DNA from: Streptomyces sp. NBC_00289
GTDB lineage: Bacteria > Actinomycetota > Actinomycetes > Streptomycetales > Streptomycetaceae
Assembly (NCBI RefSeq): GCF_041435115.1
Contig: NZ_CP108046.1
Coordinates: forward strand, 1,116,001-1,180,000
DNA length: 64,000 nt
Direction of reading: 5' to 3'
Each line of letters starts with the position of its first letter. The stretch's first letter is position 1. Positions 51,342 to 59,589 of the stretch are shown piece after piece. The notes beneath the pieces were generated by a model. The model made no database searches and was not told where the DNA came from. It was given only the letters and a program-made list of their open reading frames with translations. Position numbers and translations under genes: made by a program.

Positions 51342-52040
51342 TCAGCTGGTCGTGTCCGGTTCCGGCGGGGTGAGAGCGGACGGGCTGTCACGGAGCATGG
51401 CCTTGTGGAGGTCGTCGTGCGGGGGCGACGGGGGCAGGGCGCCGCGGGCAGGGGCCTCGAAGGACTGGACGAACAGGGCGACGACGCGCCGCCAGGCGTC
51501 GGGGGCGGCACCGGCGGTGGCGTTGACGACACCGGCGTTGGCCATGTGGAGCAGCACGATGTCCGAGGAGTCGAAGTCCTCGCGCAGCCTGCCCGCGGCC
51601 TTGGCACGGCCGATGAGCCGCACCATGCCCTCGTACGCCTCGTTGCGGCGCTCCTCCATGGCCTTGGCGGTGGGAAAGGACGTGGTCAGCACGTCGGCGA
51701 AGCCGTAGTCGGCGGCCTGCATCGCGCAGGCGGTCTCGATGTAGCCGACGAACCCGTTCCAGGGGTCGGGGTCCTCGAGCGCGGTGGCGACCGCGTCGGC
51801 GTAGGCGTCCATACGGTCGGCGAAGACGGCGGCGACCAGCTCTTCCTTGGTGGGGAAGCGGCGGAACATGGTGGCGATGCCCACGCCCGCCTCGCGGGCC
51901 ACGGACGCCATGGAGGCGCTCAGGCCGTCACGGGCGAAGACCCTGCGCGCGGCGGCGATGATCCGCCCCCGGTTGCGCTCGGCATCGCTGCGCAGCGGCT
52001 GGGCGGCGGTGTCGTCGGGGTACTGGGAGCCAGGGGTCAT
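51342..52040 (-). CDS. TetR-family transcriptional regulator
   Basis: A 232-residue regulator with a long N-terminal tail and helix-turn-helix RIIAAARRVFARDGLSASMA, SVAREAGVGIATMFRRFPTKEEL. The MFRRFPTK ending marks a large actinobacterial subgroup. ATG 52040. Three CGGATAG-type palindromes lie between its start and the divergent SDR gene, the nearest 18 bases away, so it very probably binds there. The identical motif at 35997-36080 suggests it also controls the paralogue 16 kb away. Confidence 0.91.
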   Translation of the reverse strand: MTPGSQYPDDTAAQPLRSDAERNRGRIIAAARRVFARDGLSASMASVAREAGVGIATMFRRFPTKEELVAAVFADRMDAYADAVATALEDPDPWNGFVGYIETACAMQAADYGFADVLTTSFPTAKAMEERRNEAYEGMVRLIGRAKAAGRLREDFDSSDIVLLHMANAGVVNATAGAAPDAWRRVVALFVQSFEAPARGALPPSPPHDDLHKAMLRDSPSALTPPEPDTTS

Positions 52041-52058
52041 GCCGACCAGTCTAGCAAT

Positions 52059-52145
52059 CGGATTGACCTATCCATTTTTGGTGCTAGCGTGTTGGCGACG
52101 AGCCGGATAGACCTATCCGGTTCCCTAATCGGATAGGTCTATCCG
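52059..52145. promoter_or_regulatory. three CGGATAG-type operators between TetR gene and atypical SDR gene
   Basis: CGGATTGACCTATCCA at 52059-52074, CGGATAGACCTATCCG at 52104-52119 and CGGATAGGTCTATCCG at 52130-52145. The last is a perfect 16-base palindrome. One lies by the regulator's start and two are nearer the SDR promoter. Confidence 0.85.
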
Positions 52146-52190
52146 AATTTGCCCCTGCGCACCCGACCGGGTGTTCGCGAAAGGATCGCT

Positions 52191-52868
52191 GTGACCAGCA
52201 TCGCCATCATCGGAGCCGGCCCCCAGATGGGCATGGCCATCGCCCGCACTTTTGGCTCCCAGGGCCTCGACGTCGCCCTCATCTCCCGCAACCGCGAGAA
52301 GCTCGACGGCCTCGTCGCCACACTCACCGCCGAGGGCATCACCGCCGCCGCCTTCCCCGCGGACGTACTCGACCATGCCGCGCTCGCCCAGGCGCTCAAG
52401 GACGCCGCCGCCAGGTTCGGTGGCATCGACGTCCTGGAGTACTCCCCGCTCGCCATGGAATCCACCGTGCTGGCCACTCCGGCCGAGAGCGACCCCTCCC
52501 ACATCCAGCACGAGATCGAGGTCCAGCTGTACGGGGCCATGGCCGCCACCAAGGCCGTACTGCCCGCGATGCGCGAGGCCGGCACGGGCACCCTGCTCTA
52601 CACCACCGGCGCCGGCTCTCTCGACCCGCTGCCGATGGTCGGAAACGTCAACGCCGCCGCCGCGGCACTGCGCAACTGGGTCGTCAACCTGCACAAGGAA
52701 CTGGACGGCACCGGCGTCCAGGCCGCCCACATCGCCATCGACGTGGCGCTCGGCGGCGCCTCGATCGACCCCGCGCTCAAGGCGGCCACGCCCGAGGCCG
52801 TCTCCTCCGTGTACTGGGACCTGCACACCACCCAGCGCGACCGGGCCGAGATCGTCTACAGGGGCTGA
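52191..52868 (+). CDS. atypical short-chain dehydrogenase/reductase, copy 2
   Basis: A 225-residue paralogue of the protein at 36092, with the same start (VTSIAI, GTG) and end (RG). Cofactor motif IGAGPQMGMAIA, then FPADVLDHAAL and IDVLEYSPLA. The catalytic Tyr-x-x-x-Lys position reads GNVNAAAAALRNW, so it too lacks classical SDR catalysis. AAGGA lies upstream of the GTG. Divergent TetR gene and triple operator suggest tight ligand control. A bidirectional terminator follows. Confidence 0.88.
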   Translation: MTSIAIIGAGPQMGMAIARTFGSQGLDVALISRNREKLDGLVATLTAEGITAAAFPADVLDHAALAQALKDAAARFGGIDVLEYSPLAMESTVLATPAESDPSHIQHEIEVQLYGAMAATKAVLPAMREAGTGTLLYTTGAGSLDPLPMVGNVNAAAAALRNWVVNLHKELDGTGVQAAHIAIDVALGGASIDPALKAATPEAVSSVYWDLHTTQRDRAEIVYRG

Positions 52869-52892
52869 GGCGGCGTCCGCTCCCACGCCGGC

Positions 52893-52941
52893 CCTTGATC
52901 AGGCTGTGGTGCAGCGCTGCCGCGCCACAGCCTGATCAAGG
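52893..52941. terminator. bidirectional terminator between convergent genes
   Basis: A perfect 17-base stem (52893-52909 with 52925-52941) with a 15-base loop containing the palindrome GCAGCGCTGC. It lies between the SDR and reductase stop codons, 2-24 bases from them. Confidence 0.85.
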
Positions 52942-52943
52942 AG

Positions 52944-53891
52944 TCACGGCACCAGGACGATTTTTCCGCTGGTGTGACCGGTCATGATCTGGCGATGGGC
53001 GGCAGCGGCTTCGCTGAGCGGGTAGCTGCCGGCGACCAGGACGCGCAGTCGCCCGGCCGCCGCAGCCTCGGTGAGCTGCAGGCGGGCGGCGGCGCGGACG
53101 TCCGTACCCGGATCCGCGCCGGGACCGCCGCCGAGGAGCTTGATGCCGGCCTGGGCCCCGCGTCCGAAGCCCGCGATGGTGGCGATGCGGGAACGGTCCG
53201 CCACGAGTTCCACGGAGACGTCCACCGCCTCGTCGGTGCCCACCAGGTCGGCCGCCGCGTGGACGCCTCCCGGCGCTGCCGCGCGTACCCGGTCGGCCAG
53301 GCCGGGCCCGTACGCGATCGGGATCGCCCCCAGGTCGCGCAGCAGGTCATGCTTGGCCGGGCTCGCCGTTGCCAAAACGGTGGCGCCGCGCGCCACCGCC
53401 AGCTGCACAGCCGTCAGGCCGACTCCTCCGGCGGCGCCGTGGACCAGCACCGACTCGCCCTTACGCAGGCCGATCGCTTCGAGAACGTGTACGGCCGTGG
53501 CGCCGACGGCGAGCAGGCCGCCGGCCTGTTCCCAGGACAACCCCGCGGGCTTCGGCACCACCGACGATGCCGGCACCACCAGATCGGCGGCATACGCGCC
53601 GGACGCACGATAGGCGATCACCTCGTCGCCGACCTCGACCGGACCCGCTGGGCCGGCCGCGCCGGCGCCCACCGCGGTCACCACACCCGCCGCCTCGGAG
53701 CCGAGCCGCAGCGGCAGGTTCGCCGGATCGGTCCCGAGAGCGCCGCTGTACACCTTGTGATCGAAGGGGTTGACGCCGGCGGCACGGACCGCGATGCGCA
53801 CCTGGCCCGGCCCGGGCTCCTGGACCGGTTCGTCGATCACCGACAGCACCTCGGGCCCGCCGTATGCGCTCGCTACCACCACTACGCTCAT
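52944..53891 (-). CDS. NADP-dependent medium-chain oxidoreductase (quinone reductase type)
   Basis: A 315-residue MDR-superfamily enzyme. AGVNPFDHKVYSGALG, RLGSEAAGVVTAVGAGA and the Rossmann motif LVHGAAGGVGLTAVQLAVARG are present; there are no zinc-binding Cys clusters. It is a distant relative of the protein at 38993. ATG 53891. Convergent with the atypical SDR, giving a second TetR-SDR-reductase grouping in the region. Confidence 0.9.
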   Translation of the reverse strand: MSVVVVASAYGGPEVLSVIDEPVQEPGPGQVRIAVRAAGVNPFDHKVYSGALGTDPANLPLRLGSEAAGVVTAVGAGAAGPAGPVEVGDEVIAYRASGAYAADLVVPASSVVPKPAGLSWEQAGGLLAVGATAVHVLEAIGLRKGESVLVHGAAGGVGLTAVQLAVARGATVLATASPAKHDLLRDLGAIPIAYGPGLADRVRAAAPGGVHAAADLVGTDEAVDVSVELVADRSRIATIAGFGRGAQAGIKLLGGGPGADPGTDVRAAARLQLTEAAAAGRLRVLVAGSYPLSEAAAAHRQIMTGHTSGKIVLVP

Positions 53892-54253
53892 GTCAGGGCA
53901 ACGCCGTTCCGGAGGGGCTCATTCCCGCCCCTCGTGGTCATTTCCATCCGCGCGGCACCATGCACGGTGTGCGCTGCGTCATCGGTGCTCGACACCCGCT
54001 CGGCCCACGGGGCGAGTGTCGGTCCGGCGACGGGCACGTCACATCCTCAACCCCGTCAGCGTCCTTGGTGACACCGCCGCGCTTCTTCATACGGATGCTG
54101 TGCGTGTACGCGGGCGCATGGGCGCCGGCCGCGAGGTCGTTGTGCCGGTGCCGCAAACTACGTAGCCCGATACGTAATTCCACTGAGGTCCCTTCCCTCA
54201 TGGCCGTCTATGTTCGAAGCCTCGGACGGTGCGAACGGTGTTGAGGGGACGGA
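53892..54253. other. divergent intergenic region
   Basis: About 360 bases between the reductase and lipoprotein genes. Two TACGTA hexamers (54159-54164 and 54171-54176) form a small repeat that may belong to the lipoprotein promoter. No gene is apparent. Confidence 0.4.
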
Positions 54254-55099
54254 GTGACAGACAACTCCCTTGGAGGGCGGGTCGGTTGGTTGGCTCTGTT
54301 GGTGACGGGCAGTCTGCTGGCCGGGTGTTCGGCCCAGGGGGCGGGTGACGCGGCACCCCAGCGGAGCGGTTCGCCCGCGGCCGGCGCTTCGCCGAACGCT
54401 TCCGGCAGTCCTTCGCCGAGTGTCGAAGCGAGCCCGTCGAGCAGCTCGTCCGGCGCCTCTTCCGTGTTCACGGCCGACGCCTCCCTCGTTCCCCGGACCT
54501 CGAAGGACGGGCGCCGACTGGCCGAGTCCGTCGTGCTCGAACCTGACGACTGGGGGCGGGGTTACGTCGCCCGGACCCCGGCCGAGAGCACTCCCGGCAC
54601 CTGGGCCGTGCTGATGGAGAGTTGTCGGTGGCAGCGGGAGAGGCTTCCGCGCGGGGTGCTGGCGAGCACGTCCCGCTACGGCCGCCTGCCCGCCGGCGAG
54701 GGCAAGGGCGCGGTCAAGGTGACGGCGGTGGCCACCGTGCACGCCTCCGTCCTCGGCGCCGACGAACAGCTGAGCACCACTCTCGAAGAGGTGCTGCGCT
54801 GCCCGGACCAACAGCCGAGGTCGGACGAGCACATCACGGGTCTGGCGTCGCTGGGCACCCCCTTCGGCGCCCGCGAGCAGGAGTACGCCGACGACTCCGT
54901 GCTGGAGGCGGGACAGTTCGTCGAGGGCGGCGGTGCCGCGCAGCCGTACCGGTGGATGCTCGCCCGGCTGGGCACGGTCGTCGTGGCCGTCTCCGTGACG
55001 TCCGGCACCGGCTACACCGGGCAGGAAGTCAATGAAATCGGCAGCAAGGCCCTGGCTCAGATGCTGACGCGCATCGAGCAGCGGCTGAAGGGGAAGTGA
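54254..55099 (+). CDS. lipoprotein encoded with receptor-kinase genes
   Basis: A 281-residue secreted lipoprotein. The signal peptide ends in a lipobox (SLLAGC, Cys25). A 45-residue Ser/Pro/Ala-rich tether follows. The globular part (about residues 70-281) contains VLEPDDWGRGYVARTPAEST, two more Cys (ESCRWQRE; VLRCPDQQ) and a helix near the end. No family is recognised; PknH-like sensor domains share this overall style. GTG 54254 follows GAGGGGACGGA. Its stop overlaps the start of the kinase gene (TGATG), so it is probably a partner or ligand-binding accessory of that receptor. Confidence 0.75.
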   Translation: MTDNSLGGRVGWLALLVTGSLLAGCSAQGAGDAAPQRSGSPAAGASPNASGSPSPSVEASPSSSSSGASSVFTADASLVPRTSKDGRRLAESVVLEPDDWGRGYVARTPAESTPGTWAVLMESCRWQRERLPRGVLASTSRYGRLPAGEGKGAVKVTAVATVHASVLGADEQLSTTLEEVLRCPDQQPRSDEHITGLASLGTPFGAREQEYADDSVLEAGQFVEGGGAAQPYRWMLARLGTVVVAVSVTSGTGYTGQEVNEIGSKALAQMLTRIEQRLKGK

Positions 55100-57369
55100 T
55101 GGAGCCGCTGCGTAACTCCGACCCCGCCAGGCTGGCGGACTACCGGCTGCTCGGACGGCTCGGCGCCGGCGGCATGGGCGTGGTGTACCTGGCCCGCTCG
55201 GCCGGCGGAACACTGGTCGCGCTCAAGGTGATTCAGGCCGAGTACGCCGAAGACACCGATTTCCGGGAGCGGTTCCGACGTGAGGCGGACACGGCTCGCC
55301 GGATGACCAGCCCCTGGGTGGCGTCGCTGGTGGACGCGGACCCCGAGGCGGCGCAGCCCTGGCTCGCGACCACGTTCGTCCCCGGTCCCTCGCTCGCCGA
55401 GGCCCTTGCCGAGCACGGTCCGCTTCCGGTGTCGAGCCTGCGGGTGCTGGGGGCGCGGCTCGCCGAGGCGCTGGGTGAGCTCCACGCTGCCGGTCTCGTG
55501 CACCGGGACGTCAAGCCCGGCAACGTACTGCTGGCGCTCGACGGACCGCGGCTGATCGACTTCGGTGTGGCCCGCGATCCCGAGGACACCGCTCTCACCT
55601 CGACCGGTGTCGTGGTCGGCACGCCGGGGTTCCTGCCGCCGGAACAGGCCCAGGGCGCGGGGGATCCGGGACCGGCCGGAGACGTCTTCTCGTTGGGCTG
55701 TGTGCTGGCCTTCGCGGCGACCGGCCGCCTTCCGTTCGGCACCGGGTCGATCGACGCACTGCTGTACCGGACGGTGCACGACGCGCCGGACCTGGAGGGT
55801 GTTCCGGCCGAACTCGCCGAGCTGGTGGGCAGCTGTCTGGAGAAGGACCCGGAGCTGCGGCCCACGGCCGAGACGCTGTCCGAGGCCCTCACGGCCGCCG
55901 CGCCGTCCTCGCCGCCCGACCCCCGGGAGGCCCTGAGAGTCGTACCTGTTCCAGCCCCCGATGAGGACAAAACCGGCGGCGAGAAGCAGCCGGACGCCAC
56001 CGAAGAGGCCTGGCTGCCCGAGCCGCTGGTCCGGCTGATCGCGGAACGGTCGGCCGCAGGACTCGCGCTGCCCTCCATCGACGACACCGAGGTCGACCCC
56101 GCGTCCGCCGGTACCGCTTCGGCGGACACCACTGCCGCGCAGCCCGCGCCCCGTGCCGGCGGCAGACGCCGTTTCCTCCTCCTGACCGGCGGCGCGGCGG
56201 TCGTCGCGGCCGGTGGTGGAGTGGCCGCGTGGGCCACCCTCTCCCGTGACGACGAGAACGACGCCGCCACCCCGAAGGCCGGCAGTCCCGTGTACACGCT
56301 CGGGCTGCATGCCGACCTGAGCGGCGACCAGAAGGCGGTCGGCCGGGCTCAGGAGCGGGGACTGCGGCTCGCCGTCGACGAGTTCAACGCCCGTCCGGGC
56401 AGCCCCTTCGCTCTCGAAGTGAAGACGGTGGACGACGGCGGTGAGCCGGCCGCGTCGGTCGGCGCGGCCAAGAAGCTCGTCGCCGACCCTTCCGTGCTGG
56501 CCGTGATCGGTCCCACCACGGACGCCACCGCCCTGGCCTCCCTGGCGACGTACGACGCCGCCTCGCTGCCCCTGATCGCCGTGTCGCCCGGCGCCACCGT
56601 GTTGACGGTGATGGGAAGCCGGTCCTTCCTGCACGCCCGCGTGACGGACACGATCCTGCCGTTCCACCTCGACGCGTATCTGCGCGGCACCGCGAAGTCG
56701 CGCACGGTCGGGATCGTCGACGACCGAGCGGCGGACTCCTACGGCTGGGAGCTCAGCAGCACCCTCGCCACCATCCTGCGGAAGGCACGGCAGCCGGCCG
56801 TGCCGAAGGTGGTCAGTGCCCTGCGCACCGACTTCGGGCCGACCCTCGACGCCCTGCTCGACGGGGGCGCGGACTCCGTGGTGTTCGCCGGCTATCACGT
56901 CCGGGCAGCGCTGCTGGCGCGGGAACTGACCAGCCGTGACTTCCCGGGAGCCAGGGCCGCGGCCCAAGGGGTGCTCGACGCGCGGTTCCTGGCCGCCGCG
57001 GGGGACGCGGCCGACGGGTGGGTGCTCGTCGCGCCGGTCATGGACGCCACTGTGGCGCCCGAGGCCAAGACGTTCAGGGCCGCTTACCGCAAGCGTTTCC
57101 AGGCGGAGCCTGAGCGGTACGCCGTCGAGACGTACGACGTGGCGCAGCTCGCCGTGCGCGGTCTGCGCTCGCTGACCGTCGGGCGTCGTACCCGGCCGAA
57201 TCTGACGAGGGCGCTGCGCTCGGCCACCTACAAGGGCATCTCCAGGAACCTCGCGTTCGACAAGACGACCGGCGCTCTGGTCATCGACGGCAGCGGTGTG
57301 TACCTGTGGAAGGTCGACGACGGCAGGTTCGCCTACCAGGGCGTGGCGCCTTTCCAGGTGTCGACCTGA
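55099..57369 (+). CDS. receptor Ser/Thr protein kinase fused to a periplasmic-binding-protein domain (copy 1)
   Basis: A 756-residue type II membrane receptor. The kinase (about residues 15-265) has P-loop LGAGGMGVVYLA, Lys43, catalytic Asp137 in HRDVKPGN and DFG at 154-156. A juxtamembrane linker follows, then RRRFLLLTGG at 356 leading into one membrane helix (to about 381). Residues 398-756 form a type I periplasmic-binding fold of the branched-chain amino-acid receptor kind (LGLHADLSGDQKAVGRAQER, VIGPTTDATALASLATYDA, ETYDVAQLAVRGL). It should sense an extracellular small molecule and signal by phosphorylation. ATG 55099 is used, matching the paralogue's MEPLR start. Confidence 0.9.
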   Translation: MEPLRNSDPARLADYRLLGRLGAGGMGVVYLARSAGGTLVALKVIQAEYAEDTDFRERFRREADTARRMTSPWVASLVDADPEAAQPWLATTFVPGPSLAEALAEHGPLPVSSLRVLGARLAEALGELHAAGLVHRDVKPGNVLLALDGPRLIDFGVARDPEDTALTSTGVVVGTPGFLPPEQAQGAGDPGPAGDVFSLGCVLAFAATGRLPFGTGSIDALLYRTVHDAPDLEGVPAELAELVGSCLEKDPELRPTAETLSEALTAAAPSSPPDPREALRVVPVPAPDEDKTGGEKQPDATEEAWLPEPLVRLIAERSAAGLALPSIDDTEVDPASAGTASADTTAAQPAPRAGGRRRFLLLTGGAAVVAAGGGVAAWATLSRDDENDAATPKAGSPVYTLGLHADLSGDQKAVGRAQERGLRLAVDEFNARPGSPFALEVKTVDDGGEPAASVGAAKKLVADPSVLAVIGPTTDATALASLATYDAASLPLIAVSPGATVLTVMGSRSFLHARVTDTILPFHLDAYLRGTAKSRTVGIVDDRAADSYGWELSSTLATILRKARQPAVPKVVSALRTDFGPTLDALLDGGADSVVFAGYHVRAALLARELTSRDFPGARAAAQGVLDARFLAAAGDAADGWVLVAPVMDATVAPEAKTFRAAYRKRFQAEPERYAVETYDVAQLAVRGLRSLTVGRRTRPNLTRALRSATYKGISRNLAFDKTTGALVIDGSGVYLWKVDDGRFAYQGVAPFQVST

Positions 57370-57409
57370 TGGGGCGGTTCGTCCCGGCCGTCCATCCGAC
57401 GGGACGCTG

Positions 57410-59578
57410 ATGGAGCCGTTGCGCGGCGCCGACCCGGCCAGGATCGCCGGCTACCGGCTGCTGCGACGACTGGGCGCGGGCGGCATGGGTGTGGTGTACC
57501 TGGCCCGCTCCCCCGGAGGTGCGCTCGCCGCGGTCAAGGTGATCCGCCCGGCGCACTCGGACGACGCGGGGTTCCGGGCCCGTTTCCGCCGTGAGGTGGA
57601 GACGGCGGGCCGGGTTGCCAACCCCTGGGTGGTGCCGCTGCTCGACGCCGACCCGGACGCCGAGTCGCCGTGGCTCGCCACGGCGTTCGTGCCGGGACCC
57701 TCGCTGGCGGAGGCGGTGGAGGAACGCGGGCCGCTGCCGTACGGGACCGTCCGCGTCCTGGGCGCGCGGCTGGCCGAGGCGCTCGACGCGGTGCACGGGG
57801 CGGGTCTTGTGCACCGGGACGTGAAGCCTGGCAATGTGCTTCTCGCGGTCGACGGGCCCCGGATGATCGACTTCGGGATCGCCCGGATGCCGGAGGACAC
57901 GGCGCTCACCGCCAGCGGAATGGTGGTCGGCTCCCCCGGGTTCCTCTCCCCCGAACAGGCCCAGGGCAGGGGCCGGGAGATCGGCCCGGCCAGTGACGTC
58001 TTCTCCCTCGGCTGTCTGCTGGTGTACGCGGTGACGGGCGAGCGCCCCTTCGGGCACGGCTCCGCGGCCGAGACGCTGGTGCGCACGGTCCACGACGAGC
58101 CCCAACTGGACGACGTACCAAGGGAGTTGCTGCCGCTGCTGCGGGGGTGCATGGCGAAGGAGCCCGGCTCCCGGCCGACGGTGGCCGACGTACGGCAGGC
58201 TCTGGACGGCGTGGGCGAGGGCGGGGCCTGGTTGCCGGAGTCCCTGATCCGGCTGATCGCGCGCCGCTCGGCCGTGGTGCTCGCCCTGCCCGCCGTCGAG
58301 GCGACCGAGGTGACCGCGCCAACGGTCACCGACGCGTCGTCCGGTGACACGACGGCCGTCCCCCCGGCCGGCGCTTCCCGCCGCCGCTTCCTGGTCCTGG
58401 GTTCGGTCACGGGTGTCGTGGCAGCCGGCGGAACGGCGGCGTGGTGGACGGCACGAGGTCCCGGCCGCACGTCCGCCCAGAGCACCGGAACCCGGCGGCC
58501 ACGCCTGGTCGTCGCCCTGCACGCCGACCTGAGCGACAGCGGTCGTACGACGGGCCGCGCCCAGGAGAACGGCCTCCGCCTCGCCGTCGACCACCTCAAC
58601 TCGCGCACCGGCCGCCGCTTCGACCTGGCTGTCCAGGTGCACGACGACGAAGGCAGCCCGGCCCGGGCGCGGGAGATCGCCCGGCGGCTGGCGGCCGACG
58701 ACCGGGTCCGAGCCGTGATCGGGCCGACCACCGACACCTGTGCCGAGGCGACCCTCGGCCTCTACCAGCAGGCACGGCTCCCGATGGTCACCGTGTCGGT
58801 CGGACTCGACGAGGTGTCCCCCACCAAGTACCGGGTGTACGCGGCCACCCGCCCCAATGACTCGACCCTGGCCACGCCGGTCGTGAGGTACCTCGTGCGC
58901 ACGGTCGCAGCCCGCAGGACGGTGCTGATCGACGACGCCGCCGAGGGCGACTTCAGCTGGCGTCTGTGCGCAAGCGTCGACGAGGCCGTGCGATCCGGGC
59001 AGCGCACCACGATGCGGCGCACCCTCGCCGCCGGGGACGACGCGGACGGCGACTTCCGCGCCCTCGCGGAGTCGGTGACGCATGCGGGAGCGGACGCGGT
59101 GGTCTTCGGCGGCGGGTACGCGCGGACCGCGCGGCTGGCCCGCGCGCTGCGCTCCGCCGGCTACTCCGGTGCGCGGCTGGCCACGCAGCGCGCCCTCGAC
59201 CCCCGCTTCCTCACCTCGGCGGGCGCTGCCGCCGAGGGCTGGGTGTTCGCCGCCTCTTTCCTCGATCCGACCCGGGTGCCGGCCGCGAAGTCGTTCGTCA
59301 CCGCCTACCGCGCACGCTTCGCCGCCGCACCGCCCTGGTACTCCGTCGAGGCCTATGACGCGACGCTCTTCGTCGCCCGCGCCATGACGGCCCTGGGCAC
59401 GTCCCGTCCGCAACGGGCCGCGATCACGGGCCGCTTGCGCGAGACCGACTACCGGGGGATCGCCAAACGGCTGCACTACGACTCGTCCACCTACCGCTAC
59501 GCGGACGCGATGTACCTGTTCCGGGCGACCGGGGGCGTCTTCCGCTGTCTCGGCGACTACCGGGACGCCACGACCTGA
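57410..59578 (+). CDS. receptor Ser/Thr protein kinase fused to a periplasmic-binding-protein domain (copy 2)
   Basis: A 722-residue tandem paralogue, 40 bases after copy 1. The kinase has the same LGAGGMGVVYLA, HRDVKPGN and IDFG motifs. The linker keeps the text GAWLPESLIRLIARRSA. SRRRFLVLG (residues 323-331) introduces the single helix, and the binding-protein domain runs from about 360 to the end (ALHADLSDSGRTTGRAQENG; VIGPTTDTCAEATLGLYQQA; VEAYDATLFVARAM). Sequence divergence in the binding domain implies a different ligand. Converges with the LuxR-type ATPase gene; only 11 bases separate the stops. Confidence 0.9.
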   Translation: MEPLRGADPARIAGYRLLRRLGAGGMGVVYLARSPGGALAAVKVIRPAHSDDAGFRARFRREVETAGRVANPWVVPLLDADPDAESPWLATAFVPGPSLAEAVEERGPLPYGTVRVLGARLAEALDAVHGAGLVHRDVKPGNVLLAVDGPRMIDFGIARMPEDTALTASGMVVGSPGFLSPEQAQGRGREIGPASDVFSLGCLLVYAVTGERPFGHGSAAETLVRTVHDEPQLDDVPRELLPLLRGCMAKEPGSRPTVADVRQALDGVGEGGAWLPESLIRLIARRSAVVLALPAVEATEVTAPTVTDASSGDTTAVPPAGASRRRFLVLGSVTGVVAAGGTAAWWTARGPGRTSAQSTGTRRPRLVVALHADLSDSGRTTGRAQENGLRLAVDHLNSRTGRRFDLAVQVHDDEGSPARAREIARRLAADDRVRAVIGPTTDTCAEATLGLYQQARLPMVTVSVGLDEVSPTKYRVYAATRPNDSTLATPVVRYLVRTVAARRTVLIDDAAEGDFSWRLCASVDEAVRSGQRTTMRRTLAAGDDADGDFRALAESVTHAGADAVVFGGGYARTARLARALRSAGYSGARLATQRALDPRFLTSAGAAAEGWVFAASFLDPTRVPAAKSFVTAYRARFAAAPPWYSVEAYDATLFVARAMTALGTSRPQRAAITGRLRETDYRGIAKRLHYDSSTYRYADAMYLFRATGGVFRCLGDYRDATT

Positions 59579-59589
59579 GCGTTCACCGT

